Assembly: GCF_032586235.1 (NCBI RefSeq)
Contig: NZ_JAWHTD010000030.1
Coordinates: 1 to 52,504, forward strand
Direction: 5' to 3'
Length of the DNA: 52,504 nucleotides
Source: Aestuariicoccus sp032586235
GTDB taxonomy: Bacteria > Pseudomonadota > Alphaproteobacteria > Rhodobacterales > Rhodobacteraceae
A program made the translations under genes and the position numbers. Under the pieces are notes generated by a model. The model had not been told where the DNA came from, did not search any database, and was given only the letters and a program-made list of their open reading frames with translations. This document shows, piece by piece, positions 25,280-33,891 of this stretch. Numbering within the stretch: the first letter of the stretch is position 1; the number at the start of each line of letters is the position of its first letter.

Positions 25280-26242
25280 ATGATTCTCCGTAGCCTGACC
25301 GCCGCGCTCTTGACGACCACCGCCGCCTGGGCCGAGGCCCCGCGCGTCGCGACCGATATCCTGCCCGTACACGGGCTGGCGTCCATGGTGATGGGCGATC
25401 TGGGCGCGCCGTCGCTGATCCTGCCGCCCGGCGCGTCGCCCCACGATTACGCCCTGCGCCCGTCCGAGGCGCGTGCCCTGAGCGAGGCCGACATCGTGTT
25501 CCGCATCGGCGCGGCGCTGGCCCCCGGGCTCGACCGGCCGCTCGACGCGCTGGCGGGCGGGGCGCAAGTGGTAACGCTGACCGAGGTGTCGGGGACGGTG
25601 CTGCTCGACTACCGCCAAGAGGCGACGTTTGCGCCGGACGATCACGACGATCACGGGCACAAGCACGACGACGATCACGGGCACGGGCACGATGATCACG
25701 ACGACGACCACGGGCACGACCACGGCGGCGAGCATGATCCCCATGCCTGGCTCGCCCCGGACAACGCCGCGCTCTGGCTCGACCATATGGCCGCGGTTCT
25801 GGCCGAGGCCGACCCCAAGAACGCCGACCGCTACCGCGCCAATGCCGCCGCCGCCCGGGCCGAGATCGACGCCGCGGTCGCCGACGCAAAGGCCGCGCTG
25901 GCCACGGCAGAGGGACCCTATGTCGTCTTCCACGACGCCTATCACTACTTCGAAGAGGCGTTCGACCTGCCCGTGCTGGGCGCAATCTCGGCCAGCGACG
26001 CCCAGGGGCCCAGCCCGTCGCGGCTGGCCACCCTGCGCGATGCGCTTGAGACCAGCGACGTGACCTGCCTCTTCTCCGAACCCCAGTTCGATCCGCGCCT
26101 CATCGCCGCCGTGTCCGAGGGCACCGAGCTGCCGGTGGCGGTGCTGGATCCTCTGGGCACCGATCTGCCGCCCGGGGCCGGGCATTATCCGGCGCTGCTG
26201 CGCGACATGGCGCAGCGGATCGCGGGCTGCGCCGGGCAATGA
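25280..26242 (+). CDS. znuA: Zinc ABC transporter substrate-binding protein ZnuA
   Basis: The protein has 320 residues. A signal peptide ends near AAWAEA (about residue 20). VHGLASMVMGDLG and PHDYALRPS carry the first zinc-binding histidine of cluster A-I proteins. Residues ~118-155 are the His/Asp-rich loop typical of ZnuA, and HDPHAWLAPDN and FHDAYHYFEE supply further histidine ligands. It captures zinc in the periplasm for ZnuBC. GAGG lies 6 bp before the ATG. It is divergent from zur-znuCB. Confidence 0.94.
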   Translation: MILRSLTAALLTTTAAWAEAPRVATDILPVHGLASMVMGDLGAPSLILPPGASPHDYALRPSEARALSEADIVFRIGAALAPGLDRPLDALAGGAQVVTLTEVSGTVLLDYRQEATFAPDDHDDHGHKHDDDHGHGHDDHDDDHGHDHGGEHDPHAWLAPDNAALWLDHMAAVLAEADPKNADRYRANAAAARAEIDAAVADAKAALATAEGPYVVFHDAYHYFEEAFDLPVLGAISASDAQGPSPSRLATLRDALETSDVTCLFSEPQFDPRLIAAVSEGTELPVAVLDPLGTDLPPGAGHYPALLRDMAQRIAGCAGQ

Positions 26243-26302
26243 CCGCTTGACAGCGCGGGGCGGTCGGCCTCACCTCGGCGCGATCCCCGAAAGGAGCCGA
26301 CC

Positions 26303-27547
26303 ATGCCCGATCTGCGCCAGCTGGCCCGCACGCTCTTTGACGCCGCCGTGGCGGCCGCCGATCCGGCGCTGGCGCTGCGCCGCGCGTTTGCCGATCATCC
26401 GCCGCCGCAGGCGACGGGGCGGACAATCCTGATCGCGGTCGGCAAGGCCGCGCCTGCCATGCTGGCCGAGGCCATGGCGCTTTGCCCCGGCGCCGACACC
26501 GCCATCGCGGTGACGCATCACGAAAACCCGGCGGAGGTTCCCGGTGCGCAGGTGCTGCGCGCGGGCCACCCGGTGCCCGACGAGGCCGGCGCAGCGGCGG
26601 CCCGCGCGGTGATCGAGGCCCTGAAGGCCTGCGGCCCCGGCGACCGGGTGATCGCGCTGATTTCGGGCGGGGGATCGGCGCTCTTGCCCGCGCCCGCGCC
26701 GGGGCTCACGCTGGCGGACAAGGCGGCGGTGAACCGGGCGCTGCTGGCGGCGGGGCTCGACATCGTGCAGATGAACCTGGTGCGCCAGCAGCTTTCGCAG
26801 CTCAAGGGCGGCGGGATGCTGCGGCTGGCGGCCCCGGCCACGGTGACCGCCTATATCCTGTCGGACGTGATCGGCGACGATCTGCGCGCCATCGCTTCGG
26901 GCCCCACGGTCGGCCCCATCGGCACACGGGCCGAGGCGCGCGCCTTGCTGCGGGACGCGGGTCTTTGGGACGACCTGCCGCTTAAAGTCCGCGCGCATCT
27001 GTCCGACGACACGCCCGCCGCGCCGGTGCCCGAGGCTGTGAACCACCTCATCGGCTCGAACCGCCAATCGCTCGAGGCGATGGCGCGCGCCGCAGCCCAG
27101 GCCGGGCTGGCCACGCGCATCGTCAGCGACCGGCTGACCGGCGATGTTGCGGATGCCGCCCGCGTCGTGCTGGCCGAGCTTGCGCCGGTAGCGGAACCGA
27201 CCGCGCTGCTCTTCGGGGGCGAAACGACCGTCAACCTGACCGGCACTGGCATGGGGGGGCGCAATCAGGAACTGGCCTTGCGCGTGGCGCTGGACGCGCC
27301 CGGGATCGGCAACGACTGGGTCTTTCTGTCGGGCGGCACCGACGGGCGCGACGGGCCGACCGAGGCCGCGGGCGGGCTGGTCGATGGCGCAACCGCCGAA
27401 CGGATCGCCGCAGCGGGCCAGGACGCAAAGGCTCTGCTGGCCGACAACGACAGCCACGCCGCCCTTGACGCCGCGGGGGATTTGCTGATCACCGGGGCCA
27501 CCGGCACCAATGTGGCCGACGTGCAGGCGCTGCTGATCCGGCCCTGA
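26303..27547 (+). CDS. Glycerate 2-kinase (DUF4147/MOFRL type)
   Basis: The protein has 414 residues. It shows GRTILIAVGKAAPAM, the ISGGGSALL glycine loop, QLSQLKGGGMLRLAAPA, ILSDVIGDDLRAIASGPT and the C-terminal MOFRL-type segment GRNQELALRVAL and SGGTDGRDGPTEAAGG. These are hallmarks of the class II glycerate kinase, which phosphorylates D-glycerate to 2-phosphoglycerate in the serine, glyoxylate or tartrate routes. The ATG follows AAGGAG. It is downstream of znuA by 60 bp but functionally unrelated, and its stop lies 6 bp from the convergent pxpA gene. Confidence 0.93.
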   Translation: MPDLRQLARTLFDAAVAAADPALALRRAFADHPPPQATGRTILIAVGKAAPAMLAEAMALCPGADTAIAVTHHENPAEVPGAQVLRAGHPVPDEAGAAAARAVIEALKACGPGDRVIALISGGGSALLPAPAPGLTLADKAAVNRALLAAGLDIVQMNLVRQQLSQLKGGGMLRLAAPATVTAYILSDVIGDDLRAIASGPTVGPIGTRAEARALLRDAGLWDDLPLKVRAHLSDDTPAAPVPEAVNHLIGSNRQSLEAMARAAAQAGLATRIVSDRLTGDVADAARVVLAELAPVAEPTALLFGGETTVNLTGTGMGGRNQELALRVALDAPGIGNDWVFLSGGTDGRDGPTEAAGGLVDGATAERIAAAGQDAKALLADNDSHAALDAAGDLLITGATGTNVADVQALLIRP

Positions 27548-27553
27548 GGCCGC

Positions 27554-28339
27554 TCAGCCCGCGCTGACCGGCCCCTGCCGCCCTTCGAACTGCCGCAAAC
27601 CGATGCCCGCATCGGCCAGCGCCCCGCGCACCTTGCGGGCAATGTCGAGCGCGGTCTTGCCGTCGCCGTGCAGGCAGATCGTGTCGACCGCCGCCGGGAT
27701 GTGTTTGCCCGATTCGGTGATGATCGCGCCGGCCTGAACCATCGCGACCATGCGCGCGCCCGCCACCTCGGGGTCGTGGATCACCGCGCCGGGCAGGCTG
27801 CGGTCGACCAGCGTGGCGTCGTCGTTATAGGCGCGGTCGGCGAAGATTTCCCCGGCCCAGCGGCAGCCCAGTTTCTCGACGGCGGTTTGCTGTCGGGTGG
27901 CGGCCAGCACCATGACGATGATGTCCGGGTCGATATCCAGCGCGCCCTGATAGCAGGCCCGCGCCATCGCGGCGTCCTCGGCCGCCATGTTGGCCAGCGC
28001 GCCGTGCAGTTTCAGATGCCGCACCGTGCCGCCCGCCGCCTGCGCCATCGCCCGCGCCGCGCCCAGCTGATAGCGCACGAGGTTGCGCAGGCTGGCGGGC
28101 GGCAGCGACATGCGGCGGCGGCCAAAGCCCTGCAGGTCGGGAAATCCCGGATGCGCGCCGATGCCGGTGCCGTTCTTGACCGCCTCGGCCATGGTGGCGG
28201 CCATCACGTCCCAATCGCCCGCGTGAAAACCGCAGGCGATGTTTGCCGAGGTGATGACCTTGAGCAATTCGGCGTCCTGGCCCATCACCCAGGGCCCAAA
28301 GCTTTCGCCCATATCGGCGTTCAGATCGACGGATGTCAT
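27554..28339 (-). CDS. pxpA: 5-oxoprolinase subunit A (LamB/YcsF family)
   Basis: The protein has 261 residues. The opening VDLNADMGESFG, then SANIACGFHAGD, GAHPGFPDLQGFGRR and VRHLKLHGALANMAAED identify PxpA. With PxpB and PxpC it hydrolyses 5-oxo-L-proline (pyroglutamate) to L-glutamate using ATP. It overlaps pxpC by 4 bp (ATGA) and is the last gene of the long minus-strand operon. Confidence 0.93.
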   Translation of the reverse strand: MTSVDLNADMGESFGPWVMGQDAELLKVITSANIACGFHAGDWDVMAATMAEAVKNGTGIGAHPGFPDLQGFGRRRMSLPPASLRNLVRYQLGAARAMAQAAGGTVRHLKLHGALANMAAEDAAMARACYQGALDIDPDIIVMVLAATRQQTAVEKLGCRWAGEIFADRAYNDDATLVDRSLPGAVIHDPEVAGARMVAMVQAGAIITESGKHIPAAVDTICLHGDGKTALDIARKVRGALADAGIGLRQFEGRQGPVSAG

Positions 28340-29361
28340 GTCAGCTCCCTTTCCAGATCGTCCCCGGCGGTGACCCCGCTGATCAGCGTGTAGGACAGAA
28401 GATCGGCGATATCGGCCGGATCGCGAACCAGCGGCTCGGCCTTGCGCAAGAGCGCGGCGACATCCTTGCGCAGACGCGCCTCGACCTCGGTGGCCTCTTC
28501 GTGGGTGATGAAGCGGAACGTCAGCCGCGCCCCCGCCGGGGCCTGCGCCGCGCGCGGCATGTCCGCCGGGATCACCGTAGCGATGCGCGGATACCCCCCG
28601 GTCGTCTGGCATTCGGCGGACAGGATAAAGGGCGTACCGTCGCCGGTCACCTGAATGTCGCCCGGCACGATGATTTCCGACACCACGTTGAGCCCGCCCT
28701 CGACATGGAAGCCCCGCCCGTCCGAGGTCAGCCGCACCCCCATCCGGTTGGCGCGGGCGTCGCGGGTAAAGACAGTCTGGCCGAACCGCTCCATATCGGC
28801 ATCGGGGAAAAAGCCGGTCTGCAAACTGGGCACCACGCGCAGGGCGCCGCCGTCGAAACGGCCATCGGCGGGCAGTTTCATACCGACCCGCGTGCCCTTA
28901 TCCGGGCCGATGGGCAGGACCTGCCCGGTCTCCAGCGCCGCGCCCAGCCCCGCGGTCAGATGCGCCGACCGCGCGCCCAGCAGCTCGGGCAGGGCCACGC
29001 CGCCGCCAACGCTCAGATAGCCATAAGCCCCGGACGTGACTGGCCCGATCTCAAGCCGGCTGCCTGCGGGCAGAAGGTGGCTGGCGTTCCAGACCAGCGC
29101 CGCGCCATCAAGCGAGGCGCGCATCGGCGCGCCGGTGAGCGCGATGCGCATGTCCTCGGAGGCCTCGAACACGCCGCCCATGCCCGGCAGTTCCACCGCC
29201 GCCAGATCGGCCCCCTGCCCCAGCAGCGCCGCCGCCTCGTAAAGCGCCAGCCGGTCCGCCGCGCCGCCGCGCGACAGGCCGAAGGCCAGATAGCCCGGCC
29301 GCCCCAGATCCTGCACCGTGGCGCCTGGCCCGATGCGGTGAATGGTCAGGCTGCGGGTCAT
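28336..29361 (-). CDS. pxpC: 5-oxoprolinase subunit C
   Basis: The protein has 341 residues. LTIHRIGPGATVQDLGRPGY, GLSRGGAADRLAL and AECQTTGGYPRIATVI are hallmark blocks of the biotin-dependent-carboxylase-like family now known as PxpC. ATG 29,361 overlaps the pxpB stop (ATGA). Order pxpB-pxpC-pxpA with two 4-bp overlaps indicates one translation-coupled unit. Confidence 0.92.
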   Translation of the reverse strand: MTRSLTIHRIGPGATVQDLGRPGYLAFGLSRGGAADRLALYEAAALLGQGADLAAVELPGMGGVFEASEDMRIALTGAPMRASLDGAALVWNASHLLPAGSRLEIGPVTSGAYGYLSVGGGVALPELLGARSAHLTAGLGAALETGQVLPIGPDKGTRVGMKLPADGRFDGGALRVVPSLQTGFFPDADMERFGQTVFTRDARANRMGVRLTSDGRGFHVEGGLNVVSEIIVPGDIQVTGDGTPFILSAECQTTGGYPRIATVIPADMPRAAQAPAGARLTFRFITHEEATEVEARLRKDVAALLRKAEPLVRDPADIADLLSYTLISGVTAGDDLERELT

Positions 29362-30101
29362 CGGATCGGCTCCGTCACGGCGCCACCATCGGGGTCGGCC
29401 TGCATGTTGTTCAGCTTTTCGGGATCGGTCGGCACGAATTGCACCTCGTCGCCGGGGCGCAGCACGAAAGGCGTCTGGCTGTCGGGGCGGAAAAGCTGAA
29501 ACGCGGTCTGCCCGATATGCCGCCAGCCGGTGGGCGTGCTGTTGGAAAAGAGCACCAGCTGCCGGATCGCCACCACCAGCGCGCCGCGCGGCACGGTGGG
29601 CGTCAGGTTCTGCTGGCGCGGAATGTCCCAGCATTCCGGCAACTCGCCCAGATAGGGCTGGCCGGGGGCAAAGCCGATGGTCGTCACGCGCACGCGGGTT
29701 TCCGAGATCGAGCGGATCGCCTTGGCCTCGCTCAGCCCGGCGGCGGCGGCGGCCTCGGCCAGCTGCGGGCCCATGTCGGTGCCGTAAACCGTCGGGATGC
29801 GGAAGAACCGCCGCCCCTCAGGCAGGTCGGCCTGCAGCCAGTCGGCGCCGCCCAGCCGCTCTTTCAGCTGCGCGGTCAGCTGCGCCGGGTCGGCGTGGAC
29901 CGGATCGAACCTCAGATAGGCAGAGACGAGCGAGGTCGAGGTCTCTTCGACCCCGTCCCAGCCGGCATCCTCGATCGCCGCGCGAAAGGCCAGCGCGGCG
30001 CGGTTGGCGGGCTCGGTCAGCTTATCGCCGAAGCTGACCAGCAGGCCATCGGTGCCCACATGGCGGATCAGCGGAAAGGTGTCAGGTCTGTGCAAGATCA
30101 T
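29358..30101 (-). CDS. pxpB: 5-oxoprolinase subunit B
   Basis: The protein has 247 residues: RHVGTDGLLVSFGDKL, a middle FRIPTVYGTDMGPQLAE, and FAPGQPYLGELPECWDIPRQ with TPTVPRGALVVAIRQ. These are KipI/PxpB signatures. Its start lies inside the last 20 bp of the BASS-like transporter gene, so translation is probably coupled. It joins PxpC and PxpA in the ATP-dependent cleavage of 5-oxoproline. Confidence 0.92.
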   Translation of the reverse strand: MILHRPDTFPLIRHVGTDGLLVSFGDKLTEPANRAALAFRAAIEDAGWDGVEETSTSLVSAYLRFDPVHADPAQLTAQLKERLGGADWLQADLPEGRRFFRIPTVYGTDMGPQLAEAAAAAGLSEAKAIRSISETRVRVTTIGFAPGQPYLGELPECWDIPRQQNLTPTVPRGALVVAIRQLVLFSNSTPTGWRHIGQTAFQLFRPDSQTPFVLRPGDEVQFVPTDPEKLNNMQADPDGGAVTEPIR

Positions 30102-30990
30102 GAAGCGGCTTCAGCAAAAGAGGGGTCAGGTACATCGGCACCTGGTAACAGCCGATGAAGATCAGCAACGGGTCGGTTGTGGCGGCGGGCAACGCCACGA
30201 GAAAGAGCGCGATGTTGCGGTTGCCTGCGATCATCGACAGCGGCACCGCCCAGCGCGTCGCGCGGCGCAAAAGCAGCGCAAACGTCGCAAGTTGCAGGCC
30301 GAAGTTCATGCAGATCACCGCCACCAGCCAGCTTGCCAGCCGCCACGGATCGTCGCGCAGCAATGGCCCGATGGCCGACATCAGCCCCACCACCAGCACA
30401 CCCAGTAAAAGCGCCGTCGCCCCGTCGATGCCGCGAATGCCGTCTGCGCTCAGCTCTCCGGCAAGGTGCCGGGCCAGCAGCCCCGCCCCCACCGCGCCCA
30501 GGATGACCGCGATCAGCCGCGCCCCCGCGGCCAGCGCGCCGACCTCGATCGGCAGCAGCCAAATCACCGGGATCACCGTCAGCGGAAAAAGCGCCGTGCC
30601 CAGCACCAGCACCCGCATCGCCAGCGCCGGGTCGTGGCCCGTCATGATGGCGAAATTCGGCGTGCCGGTGATCGAGGGCGCCGACAGCATCAGCACCACC
30701 GCCAGCGCGAAGGGAGATGTGGCGAGCCCGAAGGCCAGCAGCGCCAGCAGCACCACCAGTGGCAACACCAGCTGCAACACCAGCACTGCGCTCAGCGACG
30801 GCCAGCCCGCCCCGGCCGCCAGCACCGCCCGCGGGCCAAGCCGAAAGGCCGTCAGGAAGAGCAGCGCCGACACCATATGCGGCAGCCAGGGCCGCAGCGT
30901 AGCCGCCACGCCGGGCAAGGCCAGCCCGGCCAACAGCCCAAGTATCAAGCACCAGCGCGCGTGCCGGGCCGCAAAGTGCAAAAGCGGCAT
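30082..30990 (-). CDS. BASS-family (bile acid:sodium symporter-like) membrane carrier
   Basis: The protein has 302 residues and about nine to ten hydrophobic segments, with little soluble sequence. APSITGTPNFAIMTGHDPAL and the late IAGNRNIALFLVALP match conserved helices of the BASS/arsenite-resistance-like fold (the GNRN motif). BASS carriers move organic anions with sodium. The substrate is unknown, but location between a TRAP transporter and 5-oxoprolinase suggests an organic or amino acid linked to the operon's pathway. It abuts dctM directly. Confidence 0.75.
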   Translation of the reverse strand: MPLLHFAARHARWCLILGLLAGLALPGVAATLRPWLPHMVSALLFLTAFRLGPRAVLAAGAGWPSLSAVLVLQLVLPLVVLLALLAFGLATSPFALAVVLMLSAPSITGTPNFAIMTGHDPALAMRVLVLGTALFPLTVIPVIWLLPIEVGALAAGARLIAVILGAVGAGLLARHLAGELSADGIRGIDGATALLLGVLVVGLMSAIGPLLRDDPWRLASWLVAVICMNFGLQLATFALLLRRATRWAVPLSMIAGNRNIALFLVALPAATTDPLLIFIGCYQVPMYLTPLLLKPLHDLAQT

Positions 30991-32298
30991 TCATCGGACC
31001 TGTCGTATGGTCTCGGGCAGCCACAGCGCCAGATCGGGCACCCAGATCAGGATGAAGCACATCAGCACCATGATCAGGAACATCGGCAGCGCCGCACGGG
31101 TGATGTATCCCATTTCGTGCTGGGTCATGCCTTGCAACACAAAGAGGTTGAACCCGATGGGCGGCGTGATCTGCGCCATCTCGACGACGACCACGACAAA
31201 GATGCCGAACCAGATCAGGTCGATCCCCGCCTCGCGCACCATCGGCTCGACCACCGCCATGGTCAGCACCACCGAGCTGATCCCGTCGAGGAACATGCCC
31301 AGCACGATGTAGAAGACCAGAAGCGCCATCAGCAGCTGAAAGCGCGACAGCTCCATCACGGCGATCATGTCGGCCAGGGCGCGCGGCAGGCCGGTAAAGC
31401 CCATGGCGAGCTTCAGAAAGGCCGCCCCGGCAAGGATCAGCGCGATCATCGCGCTGGTGCGGGTGGCGCCCATCAGCGATTCCGTGAAGGTCGACCAGTT
31501 GAGCGACCCTTGCCCCGCCGCCAGGATCAGCCCGCCGATGACGCCGAAGGCCGCCGCCTCGGTCGCGGTGGCGATGCCCAGATACATCGACCCGATCACC
31601 ACGATGATCAGCGCAAAGACCGGCAGCAGGAATTTCGAATTCTCCAGCTTTTCGCGGAAGGACATGCCGGTTTCCTGGTGCGGTTTCCATGTCTTGGACA
31701 GCATCGCGTAGATCGCCACGTAGCCCATGAACATGCCCGCCAGCACCAGCCCCGGCAGTACGCCCGCAAAGAAAAGCTGCGTGATGGATTCGTTGACCGT
31801 CACGCCATAGACGATCAGCGCAAGGCTCGGCGGGATCATCAGCCCCAGCGTCGCCGCCCCCGCCAGCGTGCCGATCACCAGCCGCTCGGGGTAATCGCGC
31901 GCCCTCAGCTCGGGGATCGACATCTTACCCACCGTGGTCAGCGTCGCCGCCGACGACCCCGAAACCGCCGCAAAGACCGTGCAGCCGACGATATTGGTGT
32001 GCACCAGCCCCCCCGGCAGCCGCGCGAGCCAGGGCGAGAGGCCCTTGAACATGTCCTCGGAAAGCCTTGTGCGGTAAAGGATTTCGCCCATCCAGATGAA
32101 GAGCGGCAGCGCCGTCAGGGTCCAGCTTGACGACGAGGCCCAGATCGTCGTGATCATCGTGTCGCCCACGGGCCGCGAGGTGAACAGCTCCATCCCGACC
32201 CAGGCCACGCCCATCAGCGCAAGGCCGACCCAGACGCCGGTGCCCAGAAGCAGGAAGAGGACGAAGAGGAACAGCGTGATGGCATAAATCTCGGTCAT
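30991..32298 (-). CDS. dctM: TRAP transporter large permease (DctM)
   Basis: The protein has 435 residues and about 12 hydrophobic segments. GCTVFAAVSGSSAATLTTVG, the MIPPSLALIVYG block and ITPPIGFNLFVLQ are family signatures. It is the sodium-coupled transport subunit of a tripartite carboxylate-type carrier. The ATG at 32,298 lies one base after the dctQ stop. Confidence 0.95.
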   Translation of the reverse strand: MTEIYAITLFLFVLFLLLGTGVWVGLALMGVAWVGMELFTSRPVGDTMITTIWASSSSWTLTALPLFIWMGEILYRTRLSEDMFKGLSPWLARLPGGLVHTNIVGCTVFAAVSGSSAATLTTVGKMSIPELRARDYPERLVIGTLAGAATLGLMIPPSLALIVYGVTVNESITQLFFAGVLPGLVLAGMFMGYVAIYAMLSKTWKPHQETGMSFREKLENSKFLLPVFALIIVVIGSMYLGIATATEAAAFGVIGGLILAAGQGSLNWSTFTESLMGATRTSAMIALILAGAAFLKLAMGFTGLPRALADMIAVMELSRFQLLMALLVFYIVLGMFLDGISSVVLTMAVVEPMVREAGIDLIWFGIFVVVVVEMAQITPPIGFNLFVLQGMTQHEMGYITRAALPMFLIMVLMCFILIWVPDLALWLPETIRQVR

Positions 32299-32299
32299 G

Positions 32300-32833
32300 T
32301 CACTCTCCGAAGCTCTGATCGACAAGGTCGCGTTGGATGCGGTGATCGCCGTGCAGGATGACGTGGATCAGGTGATCGGTCAGGGCGATGGCCAGAATGC
32401 CGCCGCCGATCACCATCACCGATTGCGGGATCCACAGGGCCGTCGCGTCCTGGCTTTGCGAGACTTCGTTGAACTTCCACGACCAGTAGGTGAACCAATA
32501 GGCGTAATAGGTGAAATACCACGCGATGGCCGCGCCAAGGCCGAAGCACCAGACCTCGAGCAGCCGCCGAAAGGCCTTGGGCACCGCGTTGAGCAGGATC
32601 GACACCCGGATATGCGCGCCGCGGTTCAGCGCATTGGCGAAGGCCAGAAAAGACGCCGCCCCCATCGCATAACCGGCATAGGCCGAGGCCCCCGGAAAGG
32701 TCATCCCGGTCCACCGCGCCACCATCTGCGCCACGATCAGGCACAGGATCGCGATCAGGCAAATCGCGGCCAGCACGCCCGCCGCAAGATAGAGCGCGTC
32801 CAGCCCGCGCCGCAGGAGTCTCAGTCCGCCCAT
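32300..32833 (-). CDS. dctQ: TRAP transporter small permease (DctQ)
   Basis: The protein has 177 residues with four membrane segments. AICLIAILCLIVAQMVARW and the FLAFANALNRGAHIRVS motif are typical of DctQ. It binds DctM and is needed for assembly of the transporter. The gap to dctP holds a GC-rich hairpin that may lower expression of the membrane subunits relative to the binding protein. Confidence 0.92.
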   Translation of the reverse strand: MGGLRLLRRGLDALYLAAGVLAAICLIAILCLIVAQMVARWTGMTFPGASAYAGYAMGAASFLAFANALNRGAHIRVSILLNAVPKAFRRLLEVWCFGLGAAIAWYFTYYAYWFTYWSWKFNEVSQSQDATALWIPQSVMVIGGGILAIALTDHLIHVILHGDHRIQRDLVDQSFGE

Positions 32834-32857
32834 GGCATCCCCCGTTCGGAAAAGAAG

Positions 32858-32879
32858 GGGGCGGGCCCGCGCCCGCCCC
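32858..32879 (-). terminator. Hairpin between dctP and dctQ (attenuator candidate)
   Basis: The 9-bp arms GGGGCGGGC (32,858-32,866) and GCCCGCCCC (32,871-32,879) enclose a 4-base loop. On the minus strand the stem is followed by CCCTTCTTTTCC. It could trim transcripts after dctP, as is common for binding-protein genes in such operons, or block 3' decay. Confidence 0.6.
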
Positions 32880-32887
32880 GCCCCGGA

Positions 32888-33862
32888 TTATTGGGCCTTG
32901 AAGGCATCGACGATGGCCTGGCCCTTTTCGCCCGTGGCCTCGAGCCATTCGGCGGTCATGGTCTCGCCGATCTCCCTGAGATCCGACACCAGCTGCTCGC
33001 CCGCGGGCCCGACGGTCATGCCGCCCGCCGCCAGACCGGCCAGCGTAAAGCCGGTGTATTCCTTGGCGCGCCAGGTGCCGGCATATTCCGCCAGCTTGGC
33101 GCAGGCGTTGACGACGTTCTTGTTGGCGTCCGACACATCGGCCCAGATGTCGGCGTTCACCATCACGTAGTTGCGCGGCAGCCAGGCGTCGACCTCGTAG
33201 AAATGCGACAGCGATTCCCAGACCTTGCGGTCATAGCCGGTCGAGCCCGAGCTGATCATCGACTCGGCCACGCCGGTGGCGAAAGCCTGGCTGATCTCGG
33301 CCGCCTCGATGGTGACGGGCGCCATGCCGGTCAGTTCGGCCAGACGCGCGGTCGCGTTGTTGTAGGAGCGGAACTTGATCCCCTCCATATCCGCGACCGA
33401 GTTGACCTCCTTATTGAAGTACAGCCCCTGCGGCGGCCACGGCACCGAATAGATCAGGTGCAGGTTCTGTTCGTTCAGCACCTCTTCGATGGTGGGCTGG
33501 GCAATGTCCCAAAGCTTGGCGTGCTCGTCGAAGGACGACACCAGGAAGGGCACCGAATCCCAGCCGAAGAGCGCGTTTTCGTTCTGGTGGCCCGACAGCA
33601 GACGCTCGCCGATCGGCACCTGGCCGGTCTGGATCGCGCGCTTGATGTCCGCGCCGGCAAAGAGCGATCCCGACGGATGGGTCTTGATCTCGATCTCGCC
33701 GCCGGTGCCGGTGGTCACGCACTCGGCGAATTCCGCCCCGGTCGCCGAATGATAGTTCGACGCCGAATAGGCCATCGGCATGTCCCATGTGTCGGCCAGC
33801 GCGGGGGCTGTCAGGGCGGTGGCGCAGGCCAGTCCGGCCAGGGTGTTCTTTAGTATTTTCAT
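32888..33862 (-). CDS. dctP: TRAP transporter substrate-binding protein (DctP family)
   Basis: The protein has 324 residues. A signal peptide ends near APALADT (about residue 24). The DctP fold is visible in GGEIEIKTHPSGSLFAGADI, KRAIQTGQVPIGE, MEGIKFRSYNNATARLAEL and FATGVAESMISSGSTGYDR. The Arg in IKFRSYN occupies the position that usually binds the substrate carboxylate. The DctP subtype resembles ones annotated for alpha-keto or amino-acid-like acids, but I cannot assign the ligand. ATG 33,862 follows GGGAGAAGACC. It lies 29 bp after the FAD dehydrogenase gene. Confidence 0.92.
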   Translation of the reverse strand: MKILKNTLAGLACATALTAPALADTWDMPMAYSASNYHSATGAEFAECVTTGTGGEIEIKTHPSGSLFAGADIKRAIQTGQVPIGERLLSGHQNENALFGWDSVPFLVSSFDEHAKLWDIAQPTIEEVLNEQNLHLIYSVPWPPQGLYFNKEVNSVADMEGIKFRSYNNATARLAELTGMAPVTIEAAEISQAFATGVAESMISSGSTGYDRKVWESLSHFYEVDAWLPRNYVMVNADIWADVSDANKNVVNACAKLAEYAGTWRAKEYTGFTLAGLAAGGMTVGPAGEQLVSDLREIGETMTAEWLEATGEKGQAIVDAFKAQ

Positions 33863-33891
33863 GGTCTTCTCCCAGTTGGTTAGTGGTGTTT

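Noticed and set aside
25629..25740. Tandem GATCACGA/CACGGGCACG-like repeats suggesting a repeat array
   Set aside because: They encode the His/Asp-rich loop of ZnuA. The regularity comes from codons, not from a CRISPR or satellite.
30466..32130. A 554-residue plus-strand open frame rich in Arg, Gln and His
   Set aside because: It is a GC-driven shadow opposite dctM and the BASS-like gene, with biased composition and no domain.
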